The notes: generated from the sequence alone by a model not told the origin. A stretch of 64,000 bases of DNA from Microbacter sp. GSS18 (GCA_029319145.1 CP119753.1:3286001-3350000), one strand, 5' to 3'; numbered from the stretch's first letter, positions 1-8,663 are shown. Translations and numbers: made by a program.

Positions 1-441
1 CCCGAGCAGCGCCGCGATGTGACGGCGCTGCTGCGCAAGGCCGCCATCTCGGCTGCGCCGGTCGCCGTCGACGCCTCGTCCGCGGAGGTCACGAGCCTCG
101 TCGGCGAGGTCGCGGCGTACGTCGCGCCCGCGCCGAAGGTCGCGCCCGAGCCCGGCAAGAGCCAGGGCGCGAACGCCCAGCGCAAGCGCGCCGCCCGCGA
201 CGCCCGTCAGGGCCAGGGCGGCGGTCAGGCGAAGCGCCAGGGTGGAGGGCAGCGCCAGGGCCAGGGCCAGACCCGGGGCCGGCACCACGCCGACGGCCAG
301 CCCGCCGGCGGCCGGGCGCACGGCGCGTCCCGCTCCACTGCGGCTCCCGCCTTCTCGACGTCGACTCCTGCGCCGGCTCATCCTGGCCGCCGCACCAACC
401 GTCGCGCGAGCCGCGACGCGGCCGCTCCCGGCGGCCGCTGA
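1..441 (+). CDS. C-terminal tail of a DEAD/DEAH-box RNA helicase-like protein (5' end outside window)
   Basis: The frame is open from the first base (it begins P-E-Q-R-R-D-V) and stops at 439-441. The first ~45 residues look like the end of an actinobacterial RhlE/CsdA-type helicase C-terminal region, with a short 'QRRDV..LLRKA' helix followed by 'EVTSLVGEVAAYV'. The rest is a low-complexity basic tail rich in Gln, Gly, Arg and Ala (repeats such as RQGQGG), typical of disordered RNA-binding tails on such helicases. No helicase core motif lies inside the window, so the family call rests on the tail alone. It could belong to another nucleic-acid-binding protein. The gene converges on the GMC oxidoreductase across a 509-base gap. 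Confidence 0.5.
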   Translation, partial: PEQRRDVTALLRKAAISAAPVAVDASSAEVTSLVGEVAAYVAPAPKVAPEPGKSQGANAQRKRAARDARQGQGGGQAKRQGGGQRQGQGQTRGRHHADGQPAGGRAHGASRSTAAPAFSTSTPAPAHPGRRTNRRASRDAAAPGGR

Positions 442-576
442 CCGGCATTCGCCGACGCCGGAGAGTCGCGTCGGGCTCACCGTGCGGGTCCGGCTCGCGC
501 GGACGGTTTGCGTCGCGCGCGACGCGTGATCCGTCCGCGCGGTCAGTTGGCGGCGGTGTCGGCTGCGGGCCGGGAA

Positions 577-885
577 GCGTCGTCCGGTGCCAAGCGATGG
601 TCGGCCCAGAGCCCTCACTTGGCGCTGCGCGCCGGTAGGGGCGCGTGACGCGGCATCCGGCGCCAAGCGAGGGTCGGCCCTGAGTCCTCACTTGGCGCTG
701 CGCGCCGGTAGGGGCGCGTGACGCGGCATCCGGCGCCGGCGAGGGTCGGCCCTGAGTCCTCACTTGGCGCTGCGCGCCGGTAGGGGCGCGTGACGCGGCA
801 TCCGGCGCCAAGCGAGGGTCGGCCCCGCGCCGTCACTTGGCGTTGCCTGTCGCTAGGGCTGCGGGATGCGGCATCCGGCGCCGAC
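577..885. repeat. Four tandem ~72-73 bp units containing palindromes
   Basis: Near-identical units start with CACTTGGCGC at 616, 689 and 761, and a diverged fourth starts at 834. A partial unit (577-615) precedes them. Where consecutive units meet, GCGCCAAG and CTTGGCGC can pair as a ~13 bp stem with one mismatch and a ~13-base loop (for example 660-698). The third hairpin (733-770) has lost part of its left arm. Each unit also carries CGGCATCCG. The array fills the gap between two convergent genes, so it may act as a bidirectional terminator. It is otherwise of unknown role. The rest of 442-950 shows only GC-rich sequence and a short direct repeat. Confidence 0.85.
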
Positions 886-914
886 CCATGCCGCGGCGGG
901 CAGGTCGGCCGACC

Positions 915-953
915 GCGCGCTCGCGGCTCAGCCCGCGGCGCGCTCGCGGCTCA
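915..953. repeat. 16 bp direct repeat at the GMC oxidoreductase stop codon
   Basis: GCGCGCTCGCGGCTCA occurs at 915-930 and again at 938-953. The second copy includes the stop codon (951-953) of the minus-strand GMC gene. The 23 bp spacing suggests a small local duplication. No function is evident. Confidence 0.7.
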
Positions 954-2582
954 CGGCGCTGCGCGCACGCCCCGGATCAGGTCGGCGGCCACCTCCCCGA
1001 CCAGGATCGCGGGTGCGCTGGTGTGCCCGTGGATGATCGTCGGGAACACCGATGCGTCCGCCACGCGCAGTCCTTCGACGCCGCGCACGCGCAGCTCGGG
1101 ATCGACGACGGATGCCGCGTCCGACCCCATGCGCGCCGTGCCGCACGGGTGGTAGAGCGTGTGGGAGTAGCGGTGCAGCGCGACGCGTGAGCGCTCTTCG
1201 GGAGTCATCGACTCGGCGCCGGGGGGCTGGATCCACCGGCCCGTGGTGACGGCGCCGAGCGCGTCGGTCGCCACGAGCCGGTCGCACACCGCGAGCCCCG
1301 CCAGCATCGTGCGCTCGTCGAGGCCGTCCGTGTCGGTGAGGTACGCCGGGTCGATCACGGGCGCCTGCATCGGGTCGGCCGACGCGAGACGGATGCTGCC
1401 GCGGCTGCGCGGCCGCAGCAGGATGGCACCCACCGTCAGGCCCTCGCCGGGCGTCGGCACGAGTCCCTCGCCGACATAGGGCACCGGCGCGAAGATGATC
1501 TCGATGTCGGGGAGGCCCTCCGGCGCGGCCGTGGTGTCAGCGACCTCGGTGCGCACGAATCCGTAGGCCTCGGCGACGTTCGACGTGAGCATCCCGGTGC
1601 GCCGCGTGAGGTACCGCGCGAGCTCGGGCAGACGCTCGGCGCCGTAGAGCGTGCCGCCGGCCGCCTCGGGGGCGAGGCCCGCGACGAGGTGGTCCTGCAG
1701 GTTCGCCCCCACGTCGGGCGCGTCGGCGACGACCGCGATGCCGTGCTCGGCGAGGTGGCTCGCGGGACCGATGCCCGAGAGCATCAGCAGCTGCGGGGTG
1801 TTCACGGCGCCGCCGCATAGCACGACCTCGCGATGGGCGAGGGCATGGCGGGGGATGCCGTCGATCTCGACGTACACGCCGGTCGCCCGGCGGTCCCGGA
1901 ATGTGACGCGGCGCACGTGCGCTCCCGTGACGATCCGCAGGTTCGGGCGCCGGCGGGCCGGGCGCAGGTAGGCGTCGGCGGTCGAGGAGCGCGCGCCGCG
2001 GTGCTGTGTGAGCATCGTCTGCGAGAACCCCTGGGCGCCCGGGCGGTTCGCCGCCGTCACCGGGTACCCCAGCTCGGCGGCCGCCGCGAGAAACGCCCCG
2101 GTGTGCGGTCGCGGGTCCCGTGCCGTCTCGACCGGCTGGGCGCCGCCGGTCCCCTGGCTGTCGTCGGCCGGGGCGTCGGTCCGCTCGATGCGATGGAAGT
2201 AGGGTGCGACCGCGTCCCATGACCACGCGGGCCCGGCCGCATCCGCCCATTCGTCGTAGTCGGCCGCGAAGCCCCGCACCCACATCATGGCGTTGAGCGA
2301 CGACGACCCGCCGAGCGTCTTGCCTCGCGGCCAGTAGACGGAGCGCCCTTCGAGCCGCGGCTGGGGGACGGTGTCGTAGTTCCAGTCGTACGGGCCGCGG
2401 AAGAGCTTCGAGAAGGCCGCCGGCACGTGCAGTTCGGCCTTGGTGTCGGGTGCGCCGGCCTCGAGCAGCAGCACGGTGACCGATGGGTCCTCCGAGAGCC
2501 GCGCGGCCAGCGCGGCCCCGGCCGAGCCCGCACCGACGACCACGTAGTCGGCCGTGAGGGCATCGCCGCGAAGCCTCCTCAT
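951..2582 (-). CDS. GMC-family FAD-dependent oxidoreductase (choline/alcohol dehydrogenase-like)
   Basis: A 543-residue GMC flavoprotein predicted to oxidise a primary alcohol to an aldehyde in the cytoplasm. The N-terminal dinucleotide fold is VVVGAGSAG (about residues 14-22), with the adenine-ribose acid in LLLEAG. The second GMC signature is GGAVNTPQLLMLSGIG. The C-terminus carries the two expected active-site regions, YHPCGTARMG and IHGHTSAP, so a His-His pair replaces the common His-Asn pair. The ATG at 2582 overlaps the stop of the upstream aldehyde dehydrogenase by four bases (ATGA), implying translational coupling; the two probably act in sequence. The frame stays open upstream inside the dehydrogenase gene, but that extension is not protein-like. 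Choline is a possible substrate, but no betaine-specific feature is visible. Confidence 0.9.
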   Translation of the reverse strand: MRRLRGDALTADYVVVGAGSAGAALAARLSEDPSVTVLLLEAGAPDTKAELHVPAAFSKLFRGPYDWNYDTVPQPRLEGRSVYWPRGKTLGGSSSLNAMMWVRGFAADYDEWADAAGPAWSWDAVAPYFHRIERTDAPADDSQGTGGAQPVETARDPRPHTGAFLAAAAELGYPVTAANRPGAQGFSQTMLTQHRGARSSTADAYLRPARRRPNLRIVTGAHVRRVTFRDRRATGVYVEIDGIPRHALAHREVVLCGGAVNTPQLLMLSGIGPASHLAEHGIAVVADAPDVGANLQDHLVAGLAPEAAGGTLYGAERLPELARYLTRRTGMLTSNVAEAYGFVRTEVADTTAAPEGLPDIEIIFAPVPYVGEGLVPTPGEGLTVGAILLRPRSRGSIRLASADPMQAPVIDPAYLTDTDGLDERTMLAGLAVCDRLVATDALGAVTTGRWIQPPGAESMTPEERSRVALHRYSHTLYHPCGTARMGSDAASVVDPELRVRGVEGLRVADASVFPTIIHGHTSAPAILVGEVAADLIRGVRAAP

Positions 2583-4318
2583 GCCCGCATCGCCTTCGCG
2601 AGCGTCCGCGCGAGCCCCGGAAGGCTTCCGGACGCGAGATAGCGCGTCAGTCCCTCGCACACCTCGGCGCCGGTGCGCGACGTGACGAACCAGGGCGGGG
2701 TGGGCAGGACGGTGAAGACGCCGCGCCCCAGCGAACGCGGGAACGGGCGGAACGGGCCGCGCGCCACCGAGCGCTCGACGCGGTCGAGCAGCAGCGCGTT
2801 GTGCACGACCCCGATGCCGCTGGAGACATCGGCGATCGTGCCGCCCGGGTAGCCGCCCCACGTCAGTCCCGCGGCGAGGAAGTTGAACGCCGTCCACGTG
2901 TTGATCGCGATGTCGCCGTAGCGGAGGTCGGCGATGGCCCGCTCGAACCCGTCGCCGAGCGCGGCCTCGGTCGCCGGGTCGATGAGGATGTTCGCGCCGA
3001 GGGTGCCGGCGAGGGTGTCGTTGGCGTGCGCGACGGCGGCGTCGAGGAACTCCTGGCCGAGGCCCGGGACGTCGACGATCCCCAGCACGGGGGCGAACTG
3101 CTCGGTGGTCTCCACCGCCGCCGGTCCCGTCCCGGCCGGGACCTCGACGAGGGCGCGGGTGCGCGCCGCGAACCACTCCGCGTCGGGATGGGCGGCGTCG
3201 AAGGCGCGCAGCCGCTCGTCGCTGCGCGGATACCAGACGGGCCGCTCGGGGGTCGCGGCGTAGGCGGCGCGCAGCGCCTTGAGGAACGCATCGCGCTGCG
3301 GCCAGTCGGGGCTCACGATCACGACCTGGCCGGCGATGCAGTTGTGGCCGGAGTTGACCAGGCGCATCGTGGCGATGTGCTCGGCCTGGTACGCCAGGTC
3401 GGCCTCGGACCACTCGCCCGGCACGACGATCATGGGAGACACCCCGCCGAGCTCTGCGGAGATCGGGATGGTCAGGCGCGGGTCGTCCGCCGCACGGCGC
3501 GCCTCGGCGTCCTCACCCGTGCCCCACACGATCGCGTCGAAGGTCGTCGCCGACCCGGTGATGTGCACGTGTGCGAAGCCGCCGTGCGCCGTGAGGTATT
3601 CGCCGACCTCGGGGCCGCCGGTGACGATGCGCAGGAATCCGGGTCCGATCAAGGGCGCGAGCGCCCTCTCGAACACCGGCACGAGGTCGTTCTGGGTCGG
3701 ATTGACCTTCAGCAGCGACACCCGGTTGTGGGCGAACAGCTCGTACAGCACGTCGGCCACCGGGATGGACGAGATGTTGCCGGCGCCGAGGACGAGCCCG
3801 ACGCCGCCCGACACCTCCGGATTCCGCTGGCCCAGCCCGGCTTCGCGCCGTGCTTGGACCGGAGTGACCCCCGGCTGGAACCACACTTCGCCGCGGAACC
3901 CCGACAGCAGCACCCGGTCCGTGCCGGTCAGCGGGAACGTGTGCGCCCGGACCCGTCCGCCGGACGCGGAGTCGATGCGGATGCCGTCGAGCGTGCTGCC
4001 GCCGGCCGCGAGCCGGTCCATCGCGGCGGCCATGCCATCCACGAGGGTGAGCGCGTGGTAGGGGCCGCCGAGCCACTCCTCGCCGCGATGGGGGTGACCG
4101 GGTTCGAGGCCCTTCGACGTCGAGGCGACATCGGCCCAGTCGCCGGCCGCGGCGGCGACCGTCGAGCGGATGCTGCGCAGGAGCCGGGCCCGCTGGGCGA
4201 GGGTCAGCGCCGCCCAGGCCCGCGCGCCGTCGTGGAGGTCCGCGATCGCGGCGTCGAGCGCGTCGGTGTCGCGCGACGCGTCGGCGTCGGGTGTGCCGCG
4301 TCTGGCTGCTGCCGGCAT
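2579..4318 (-). CDS. NAD(P)-dependent aldehyde dehydrogenase, long variant
   Basis: A 579-residue aldehyde dehydrogenase family protein; most family members have about 480-500. The catalytic Cys327 lies in NSGHNCIAGQ and the general-base Glu289 in SAELGGVSP. The NAD(P) region includes LGAGNISSIP and HITGS. It has extra residues before the Rossmann core (about 110-160) and a basic C-terminal tail (about 500-579) not seen in betaine aldehyde dehydrogenases. The start ATG is preceded by a GAAGGAG ribosome site. A -10-like TAGAAT lies at 4348-4353. It is coupled to the GMC oxidoreductase by a four-base overlap, so together they could convert an alcohol to the acid. The substrate is unknown. Confidence 0.88.
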   Translation of the reverse strand: MPAAARRGTPDADASRDTDALDAAIADLHDGARAWAALTLAQRARLLRSIRSTVAAAAGDWADVASTSKGLEPGHPHRGEEWLGGPYHALTLVDGMAAAMDRLAAGGSTLDGIRIDSASGGRVRAHTFPLTGTDRVLLSGFRGEVWFQPGVTPVQARREAGLGQRNPEVSGGVGLVLGAGNISSIPVADVLYELFAHNRVSLLKVNPTQNDLVPVFERALAPLIGPGFLRIVTGGPEVGEYLTAHGGFAHVHITGSATTFDAIVWGTGEDAEARRAADDPRLTIPISAELGGVSPMIVVPGEWSEADLAYQAEHIATMRLVNSGHNCIAGQVVIVSPDWPQRDAFLKALRAAYAATPERPVWYPRSDERLRAFDAAHPDAEWFAARTRALVEVPAGTGPAAVETTEQFAPVLGIVDVPGLGQEFLDAAVAHANDTLAGTLGANILIDPATEAALGDGFERAIADLRYGDIAINTWTAFNFLAAGLTWGGYPGGTIADVSSGIGVVHNALLLDRVERSVARGPFRPFPRSLGRGVFTVLPTPPWFVTSRTGAEVCEGLTRYLASGSLPGLARTLAKAMRA

Positions 4319-4347
4319 GGAACGCTCCTTCGCGCGGGTTCGATCAC

Positions 4348-4353
4348 ATTCTA
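4348..4353 (-). promoter_or_regulatory. Candidate -10 element for the ALDH-GMC operon
   Basis: TAGAAT on the minus strand, 29 bases before the ATG at 4318, leaving room for a short leader with GAAGGAG. No clear -35 is visible. Confidence 0.4.
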
Positions 4354-4375
4354 GATCGCGGACCGGTACGCGGTC

Positions 4376-5791
4376 TCACTCCGTGTGCGACTCGATGTCG
4401 TGCCGCCGCAGGCCGTAGCGCGCCAGGGTGATGAGGCTGACCGCGAGCAGCATCGCCGGGGCCACGCTGAAGCTGATGACGATGCCCGTCACTGCCGCGT
4501 CCGGCTGGGTGACGCTCGCGCCCGCCGTCGACGAGACGTATCCGGTCACCGCGAGGATCACCGACAGCGCGGCCGCGCCGAGCGCGAACCCGACGGTCTC
4601 GCCGGCCGTCCACAGTCCGCTGAACGCACCGGCCTGCCCGGGTCCGTGGGTGCGCTCGTCGTGCGAGATGACGTCCGGGAGCATCGCCATCGGCAGCGAC
4701 TGCATCCCCGCGTAGGCGATGCCGGCGATGCCCACGGGAACGTAGATCCATGCCCCGGGCGCCCACGCGACGCCCGCGATCGAGAGGGCGGCGACGGCGA
4801 AGACGACGCTCGCCCCGGCGAACGCGCGCTCCTTGCCGATGCGGCCGGCGACGGCGCCCCACGCGGGCGCCGCGAGCAGCGCCGGCGCGATGAGCGCCAC
4901 GAACAGCAGCTCGACCGCGGCTTCGGAGTGCAGCACCCACGTCGCGACGTACTGGGCGCCCGCGAGCATCAGGCCGGTGGCCAGGGCCTGCAGCACGAAC
5001 GTGGCCAGCAGCGCGCGGAACGGGCGGCTGCGGCGCAGGGCGCGCAGACCCGCCGCGTAGTGCTCGCGGATGCCGAGCCCGGCCGCCGGCCGCGGTGCGC
5101 CGGCGGGTGTGACCGGCGCGGCGACGGGGCGGCGGGCGACGGTCGTGGCGACCAGCATCCCGACGGCGATGACGGCGCCCGCCACGACGCCCATCACGAG
5201 GTAGCCCAGGACCGGATCGTCGGTGACGCGGCGCAGCGCGGGGCCACCGGCGCCGAAGGCGAGGATCGCGAAGGTCAGCACGACGACGCGCCACGACAGC
5301 AGTCGCGTGCGCTCGTCGTAGCTGCGGGTCAGCTCGGCGGGCAGCGCGATGTAGGGCACCTGGAACAGGCTGTAGGCCGTCGCGGTCAGCGTGAACGAGA
5401 CGAGCACCCACAGGGCCCCGATGACGGGACCCAGGGCGGGTGGAACGGCGAAGGTGAGCGCGAAGAACACCGGCAGTCCGACGGCGCCCACCAGCATCAG
5501 CCGGCGGCGCGTGCCGTGGTGCGCGAGATCGCGGTCGGTGAGCGCGCCGATCACGGGATCGATCAGGACGTCCCAGATCTTGGACGCGGCGATCACGGCG
5601 CCCGCCGCGAGCGCGGCGACGCCGAGCGAGTCGGTGAGGTAGTACGCCAGCACGAGGCCGGGGAGCGTCGCGAACCCGCCGGTGCCGAGCGATCCGGTCG
5701 CGTAGCGGACGATCGTGCCGGGGGACAGGCGTGCGCGCGCGGGGTCGACCGTGACCGGGGCGGCGCCGGCGTCGGGGGCGTCGGAGCTCAT
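4376..5791 (-). CDS. GPH-family (MelB-like) sugar:cation symporter, MFS
   Basis: A 471-residue polytopic membrane protein with about 12 hydrophobic segments. It carries the glycoside-pentoside-hexuronide (GPH) family hallmark in the first half: AASKIWDVLIDPVIGALTD, followed by a basic loop (HHGTRRR) between early helices. GPH proteins couple uptake of glycosides, pentosides or hexuronides to Na+ or H+. A charged central loop (about 225-255) separates the halves, as in MelB. The ATG at 5791 follows TACACT by six bases, so the message may be leaderless. It lies 57 bases downstream of the ALDH-GMC start, in the same direction but with its own promoter. The substrate cannot be read from sequence. 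Confidence 0.85.
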   Translation of the reverse strand: MSSDAPDAGAAPVTVDPARARLSPGTIVRYATGSLGTGGFATLPGLVLAYYLTDSLGVAALAAGAVIAASKIWDVLIDPVIGALTDRDLAHHGTRRRLMLVGAVGLPVFFALTFAVPPALGPVIGALWVLVSFTLTATAYSLFQVPYIALPAELTRSYDERTRLLSWRVVVLTFAILAFGAGGPALRRVTDDPVLGYLVMGVVAGAVIAVGMLVATTVARRPVAAPVTPAGAPRPAAGLGIREHYAAGLRALRRSRPFRALLATFVLQALATGLMLAGAQYVATWVLHSEAAVELLFVALIAPALLAAPAWGAVAGRIGKERAFAGASVVFAVAALSIAGVAWAPGAWIYVPVGIAGIAYAGMQSLPMAMLPDVISHDERTHGPGQAGAFSGLWTAGETVGFALGAAALSVILAVTGYVSSTAGASVTQPDAAVTGIVISFSVAPAMLLAVSLITLARYGLRRHDIESHTE

Positions 5792-5797
5792 CGGGCC

Positions 5798-5803
5798 AGT
5801 GTA
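5798..5803 (-). promoter_or_regulatory. -10 element TACACT for a leaderless start (GPH symporter)
   Basis: TACACT on the minus strand, followed by six bases (GGCCCG) and the ATG at 5791. A TANNNT box 6-7 bases before the start codon is the usual arrangement of actinobacterial leaderless promoters. Confidence 0.5.
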
Positions 5804-5844
5804 GGCGTCCGCCGCGCGGCCTCCGGATCACCGGTGGACAGTGA

Positions 5845-7311
5845 TCAGCCGAGCGGGACGAGCGTCGCGATGCGGCGGACCATCTCGATCGAAACGTCGA
5901 CGAGGCTGAGCAGGATGCACAGCGTCCATCCCGCCTCCAGCCAGAAGCGCAGGCGTGGTCGCCGGGTCATCGCGTCCTCGAGCGGGATGCGGATGGCGAT
6001 GACCATCAGCCCCCACGCTGCGATGTGGAACCGGGTGCGGACGATGCGCACGCCCAGCACGATCCAGTGCGCGAAGGCGGGCACGATCGCCAGGGAGAAC
6101 CGCCGCAGCACGTCGCCGCGGCGCCAGATCGCGTAGACGATCGCGGGGATGAGCAGCAGCAGCACGATGCCGAGGCGACCGCCCCAGGGCTCGGATCCTC
6201 CGATGACGCTGCCGACGAACGGGAGCAGGGGAGCGAGCACCCGCTGCAGCGTCGACGGCATCCGTGACAGCACGTCTTCGCTCGGGGTGCCGCGGGGGGC
6301 GAAGAGGACCCCCGTGATGGCGTATTGGCGGGCGAGCCAGAAGACGAGCGCCGCCACCGGCAGGACCACCAGGACGACGCCGTCGCGCACGAGCGCGGCG
6401 AGCCGCGGCGCCGGCGCGCCCGCGGTCGACGACGCGGCATCCCGGCGCTCGAAGACGTACCGCATCAGCATCATGAGCCCGACGACGCCGACGCCGACGA
6501 TGCCGTTCGGCTTGACCGAGACGCCGAACGCGATGATCGCGCCGGCGAGCCAGGCGGCGTGCATCCGCCTCTCGTGCGCCGCTCCCATCACCACGGCGGC
6601 CGCGGCGATCGTCGTGGCCGCGACCGGAACGTCGTTGTAGGCGACGTATGAGGAGTCCCACACCACCGGCATCGCGAGGCCTGCCGCGGCGGTCACGCCG
6701 GTTCCCCGCACGCCCAGGCTTCCCGCCAGCCCGGCGAGCGCGAAGCCGAGGGCGAGGAACGAGATGAAGTGGAGCAGGTGCGCGGCGACGTAGGACCCCT
6801 GTGTCGCGGCAGCGGTGTAGATGATCTCCATCATCGGGAAGCCGTCGACGTGACGGAACGGGCTGTCGTTCCAGCCGCCGACCTCGGCCCAGGCCACCGG
6901 CGCCGCCCAGTGGTAGGCGATCTCGTCGGTGCGGAACGGGGCTGCGGCCGTGCAGATCAGCGCGAGGACGAGGGCGAGGGACGTCGCGATGAGCGCCACC
7001 GGATGCGATCGGACGTGGCGCACGACGCCGGCCCAGCCGCGGAGCACGGGCTCGGCATTGTCGCGGAAGCCGACGAGTGCCAGCGCGATTCCCGCCACGG
7101 CGAGCGCGTACGGCAGCCACGGGCCGAGCAGGTGCAGGTGTCCCACGATGAGCGTCGTCACGCCCACGAAGCTCAGGCCGGCGAGCGGGATGAGCGCGAC
7201 GCGCGTGGCGGCCGGGAGCTCGAGCCCGCGGGCGGCCCAGCGGGCGAGCGGGCCGCCGGCGCCGACGACGGCGATGCTCAGCAGGAGAGCGGTCCACAGC
7301 TGCGCGATCAC
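5845..7311 (-). CDS. Multi-pass membrane protein, GT-C-type glycosyltransferase-like
   Basis: A 488-residue protein with about 11-12 hydrophobic segments. The first long outer loop carries an acidic motif, FRTDEIAYHW, and a later loop has YNDVPVA. This resembles the catalytic Asp/Glu loop of GT-C enzymes that take sugars from polyprenyl phosphates (ArnT/PMT-like). The polyprenol-phosphate sugar synthase homolog at 8737 could supply such a donor; that partnership is inference. The GTG start at 7311 overlaps the stop of a 22-codon open frame (7308-7376, ATG start, no clear ribosome site) as GTGA, which could mean coupling to a leader peptide or chance. A weak inverted repeat (5826-5846) covers the stop codon. 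Confidence 0.75.
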   Translation of the reverse strand: MIAQLWTALLLSIAVVGAGGPLARWAARGLELPAATRVALIPLAGLSFVGVTTLIVGHLHLLGPWLPYALAVAGIALALVGFRDNAEPVLRGWAGVVRHVRSHPVALIATSLALVLALICTAAAPFRTDEIAYHWAAPVAWAEVGGWNDSPFRHVDGFPMMEIIYTAAATQGSYVAAHLLHFISFLALGFALAGLAGSLGVRGTGVTAAAGLAMPVVWDSSYVAYNDVPVAATTIAAAAVVMGAAHERRMHAAWLAGAIIAFGVSVKPNGIVGVGVVGLMMLMRYVFERRDAASSTAGAPAPRLAALVRDGVVLVVLPVAALVFWLARQYAITGVLFAPRGTPSEDVLSRMPSTLQRVLAPLLPFVGSVIGGSEPWGGRLGIVLLLLIPAIVYAIWRRGDVLRRFSLAIVPAFAHWIVLGVRIVRTRFHIAAWGLMVIAIRIPLEDAMTRRPRLRFWLEAGWTLCILLSLVDVSIEMVRRIATLVPLG

Positions 7312-7397
7312 GCGGCGACCGCCTCACGCGCGCACGCGAGCCCGATCGGGGTGTGGCACACGCGGCGTCGTGGCATGCGGCCAGCCTAGAGGCAGAC

Positions 7398-8369
7398 TCA
7401 CTCCTCGTCGTGAACGAGATCCTCCGCCGGGACGACGGTCGCCGCCGACAGCCAATCCGGCACGGCGGCGAGCGCGGTGGGCGGGGGGCCCGGGACGAAC
7501 GTCGCCACGGCCGTGGTCCGCAGGGAAGGGAGCCACGGCTCCGTGAGCATCGCGACGAGGTCAGCTCCGCGGATGCCTGCGGCGTCCAGGGCCGCGAGCT
7601 CGTCGGCGTCGACGCCGACGGGCCGCTCGCCATTTCCGAGATCGGTGCCGTAGAGCACGTGCCCGCCCGCGTGGGCGAAGACCTCGAGATTCATCCGGGC
7701 TCGTTCGCGATCGGCGCCGTCGTGGATCGACAGGGTCGAGATCCACCGCTGACGAAGCGCGATCGCCCGCGCGATCGCCCTGCCGTCGACCCACTCGCTG
7801 AAGGGCGCGTGCGCGAGGGCATCGACGCGGGCGTCGAGCGCGAGGTCGAGCATCCCCGCGCCCTGCACGTGCGCGACGACCGGCAGTCGGTGTTCGTGCG
7901 CGGACGCGACGATCGCCTCGAGGGTCTGCGCGTCGAAGACGGGACCGGCGTCGGCGTTGAGCGCGACCTTGACGACGGATGCGGAGCACTCGACCTGCTC
8001 GTCGACGGCCGTCGCGGCTCCCGCGGGGACGCCCGGATGCAGGGAGGGATCGCGTACCTCGCGCACGATGCCCGCCGGCGCCCAGCTGCGACCCGACGGG
8101 TAGCCGCCCGGCGCCGTGAGGAAGGCGCCGGCGTATGCCGCGTGCGGCAGAGTGTCCCGGTCGCGCCGTGCCAGCAGCTCCGGGTCGCCGCCGAGGTCGA
8201 GCACGGCCGCGACGCCGCGTGCCGCCAGCCGCTGTTCGTCGAAGAGGTGCAGATGCACGTGGTGGTCGACGATCGGCGGCAGCGAGACGCCGTGCTCGCC
8301 GGTGAGCGCCCGCCGGCACAGGCGAGCGCGGGGTCCGAGGATCCCGTTCAGCGACGTGTCGCTCTCCAC
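7398..8369 (-). CDS. Amidohydrolase-superfamily metal-dependent hydrolase
   Basis: A 323-residue predicted cytoplasmic hydrolase with amidohydrolase landmarks in order: the strand-1 metal motif DHHVHLH near residue 35, a lysine-bearing strand (VVKVALN), HVQG and ALAHAPFSE for strand-5/6 histidines, and YGTDLGNG for the strand-8 aspartate. It resembles imidazolonepropionase/prolidase-like hydrolases, but the substrate is not recognisable. The GTG at 8369 is favoured because TAGCCT lies six bases upstream (8376-8381), giving a leaderless start. A start nearer the metal motif would still leave the domain intact. It ends shortly before the GT-C gene and shares its direction. Confidence 0.8.
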   Translation of the reverse strand: MESDTSLNGILGPRARLCRRALTGEHGVSLPPIVDHHVHLHLFDEQRLAARGVAAVLDLGGDPELLARRDRDTLPHAAYAGAFLTAPGGYPSGRSWAPAGIVREVRDPSLHPGVPAGAATAVDEQVECSASVVKVALNADAGPVFDAQTLEAIVASAHEHRLPVVAHVQGAGMLDLALDARVDALAHAPFSEWVDGRAIARAIALRQRWISTLSIHDGADRERARMNLEVFAHAGGHVLYGTDLGNGERPVGVDADELAALDAAGIRGADLVAMLTEPWLPSLRTTAVATFVPGPPPTALAAVPDWLSAATVVPAEDLVHDEE

Positions 8370-8375
8370 GCCTCC

Positions 8376-8381
8376 AGGCTA
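8376..8381 (-). promoter_or_regulatory. -10 element TAGCCT for a leaderless start (amidohydrolase)
   Basis: TAGCCT, then GGAGGC, then the GTG at 8369. The intervening bases also resemble a ribosome site, but they are too close to the start to act as one. Confidence 0.5.
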
Positions 8382-8405
8382 GTGACCCGAGGGCCGGAGT
8401 GCGGC

Positions 8406-8663
8406 TCAGATCAGCGAGAGCTCCCGCAGCTTCGCCTCGACGTCGGCGTTCGAGGGCTCGACGTGGTGGGACGAGTCGGGGTAGACGACCACCGGGATGT
8501 TGGTGCGACCCGAGATCTCGCGCGCGACATCGGCGGCGTCGGGGTCCGCCACGAGGTCGACGTACGTGTAAGAGACGCCGAGGCCGTCGAGCTGGGTCTT
8601 GGTGCGGACGCAGTCGCGGCACCAGTCGGCGCCGAACATCGTGATGGTGGAGGGGGAGGTCAT
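8406..8663 (-). CDS. Glutaredoxin-like/mycoredoxin-type thiol oxidoreductase
   Basis: An 85-residue single-domain thioredoxin-fold protein, the usual length for actinobacterial glutaredoxin-like proteins. The redox motif is W-C-R-D-C (Cys15, Cys18) after TMFGADW. The cis-proline is in NIPVVVYPD. Mycoredoxins and NrdH-type redoxins have the same layout and reduce mixed disulfides with mycothiol or protein partners. The CRDC motif is not the classic CGYC/CPFC, so the partner is uncertain. CAGAAT sits six bases before the ATG and may be a variant -10 element. The gene is divergent from the polyprenol-phosphate glycosyltransferase, with 73 bases between starts. Confidence 0.85.
   Translation of the reverse strand: MTSPSTITMFGADWCRDCVRTKTQLDGLGVSYTYVDLVADPDAADVAREISGRTNIPVVVYPDSSHHVEPSNADVEAKLRELSLI

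Noticed and set aside
577..885. CRISPR array
   Set aside because: The units are tandem with no variable spacers between short repeats, and no cas gene is present.
915..953. Phage or island attachment site
   Set aside because: The 16 bp direct repeats are only 23 bp apart, with no tRNA or integrase nearby; a small local duplication explains them.
951..3413. Fusion of the GMC oxidoreductase with an upstream 277-residue domain
   Set aside because: That stretch is an out-of-frame reading of the aldehyde dehydrogenase gene; the ATGA overlap marks the real start at 2582.
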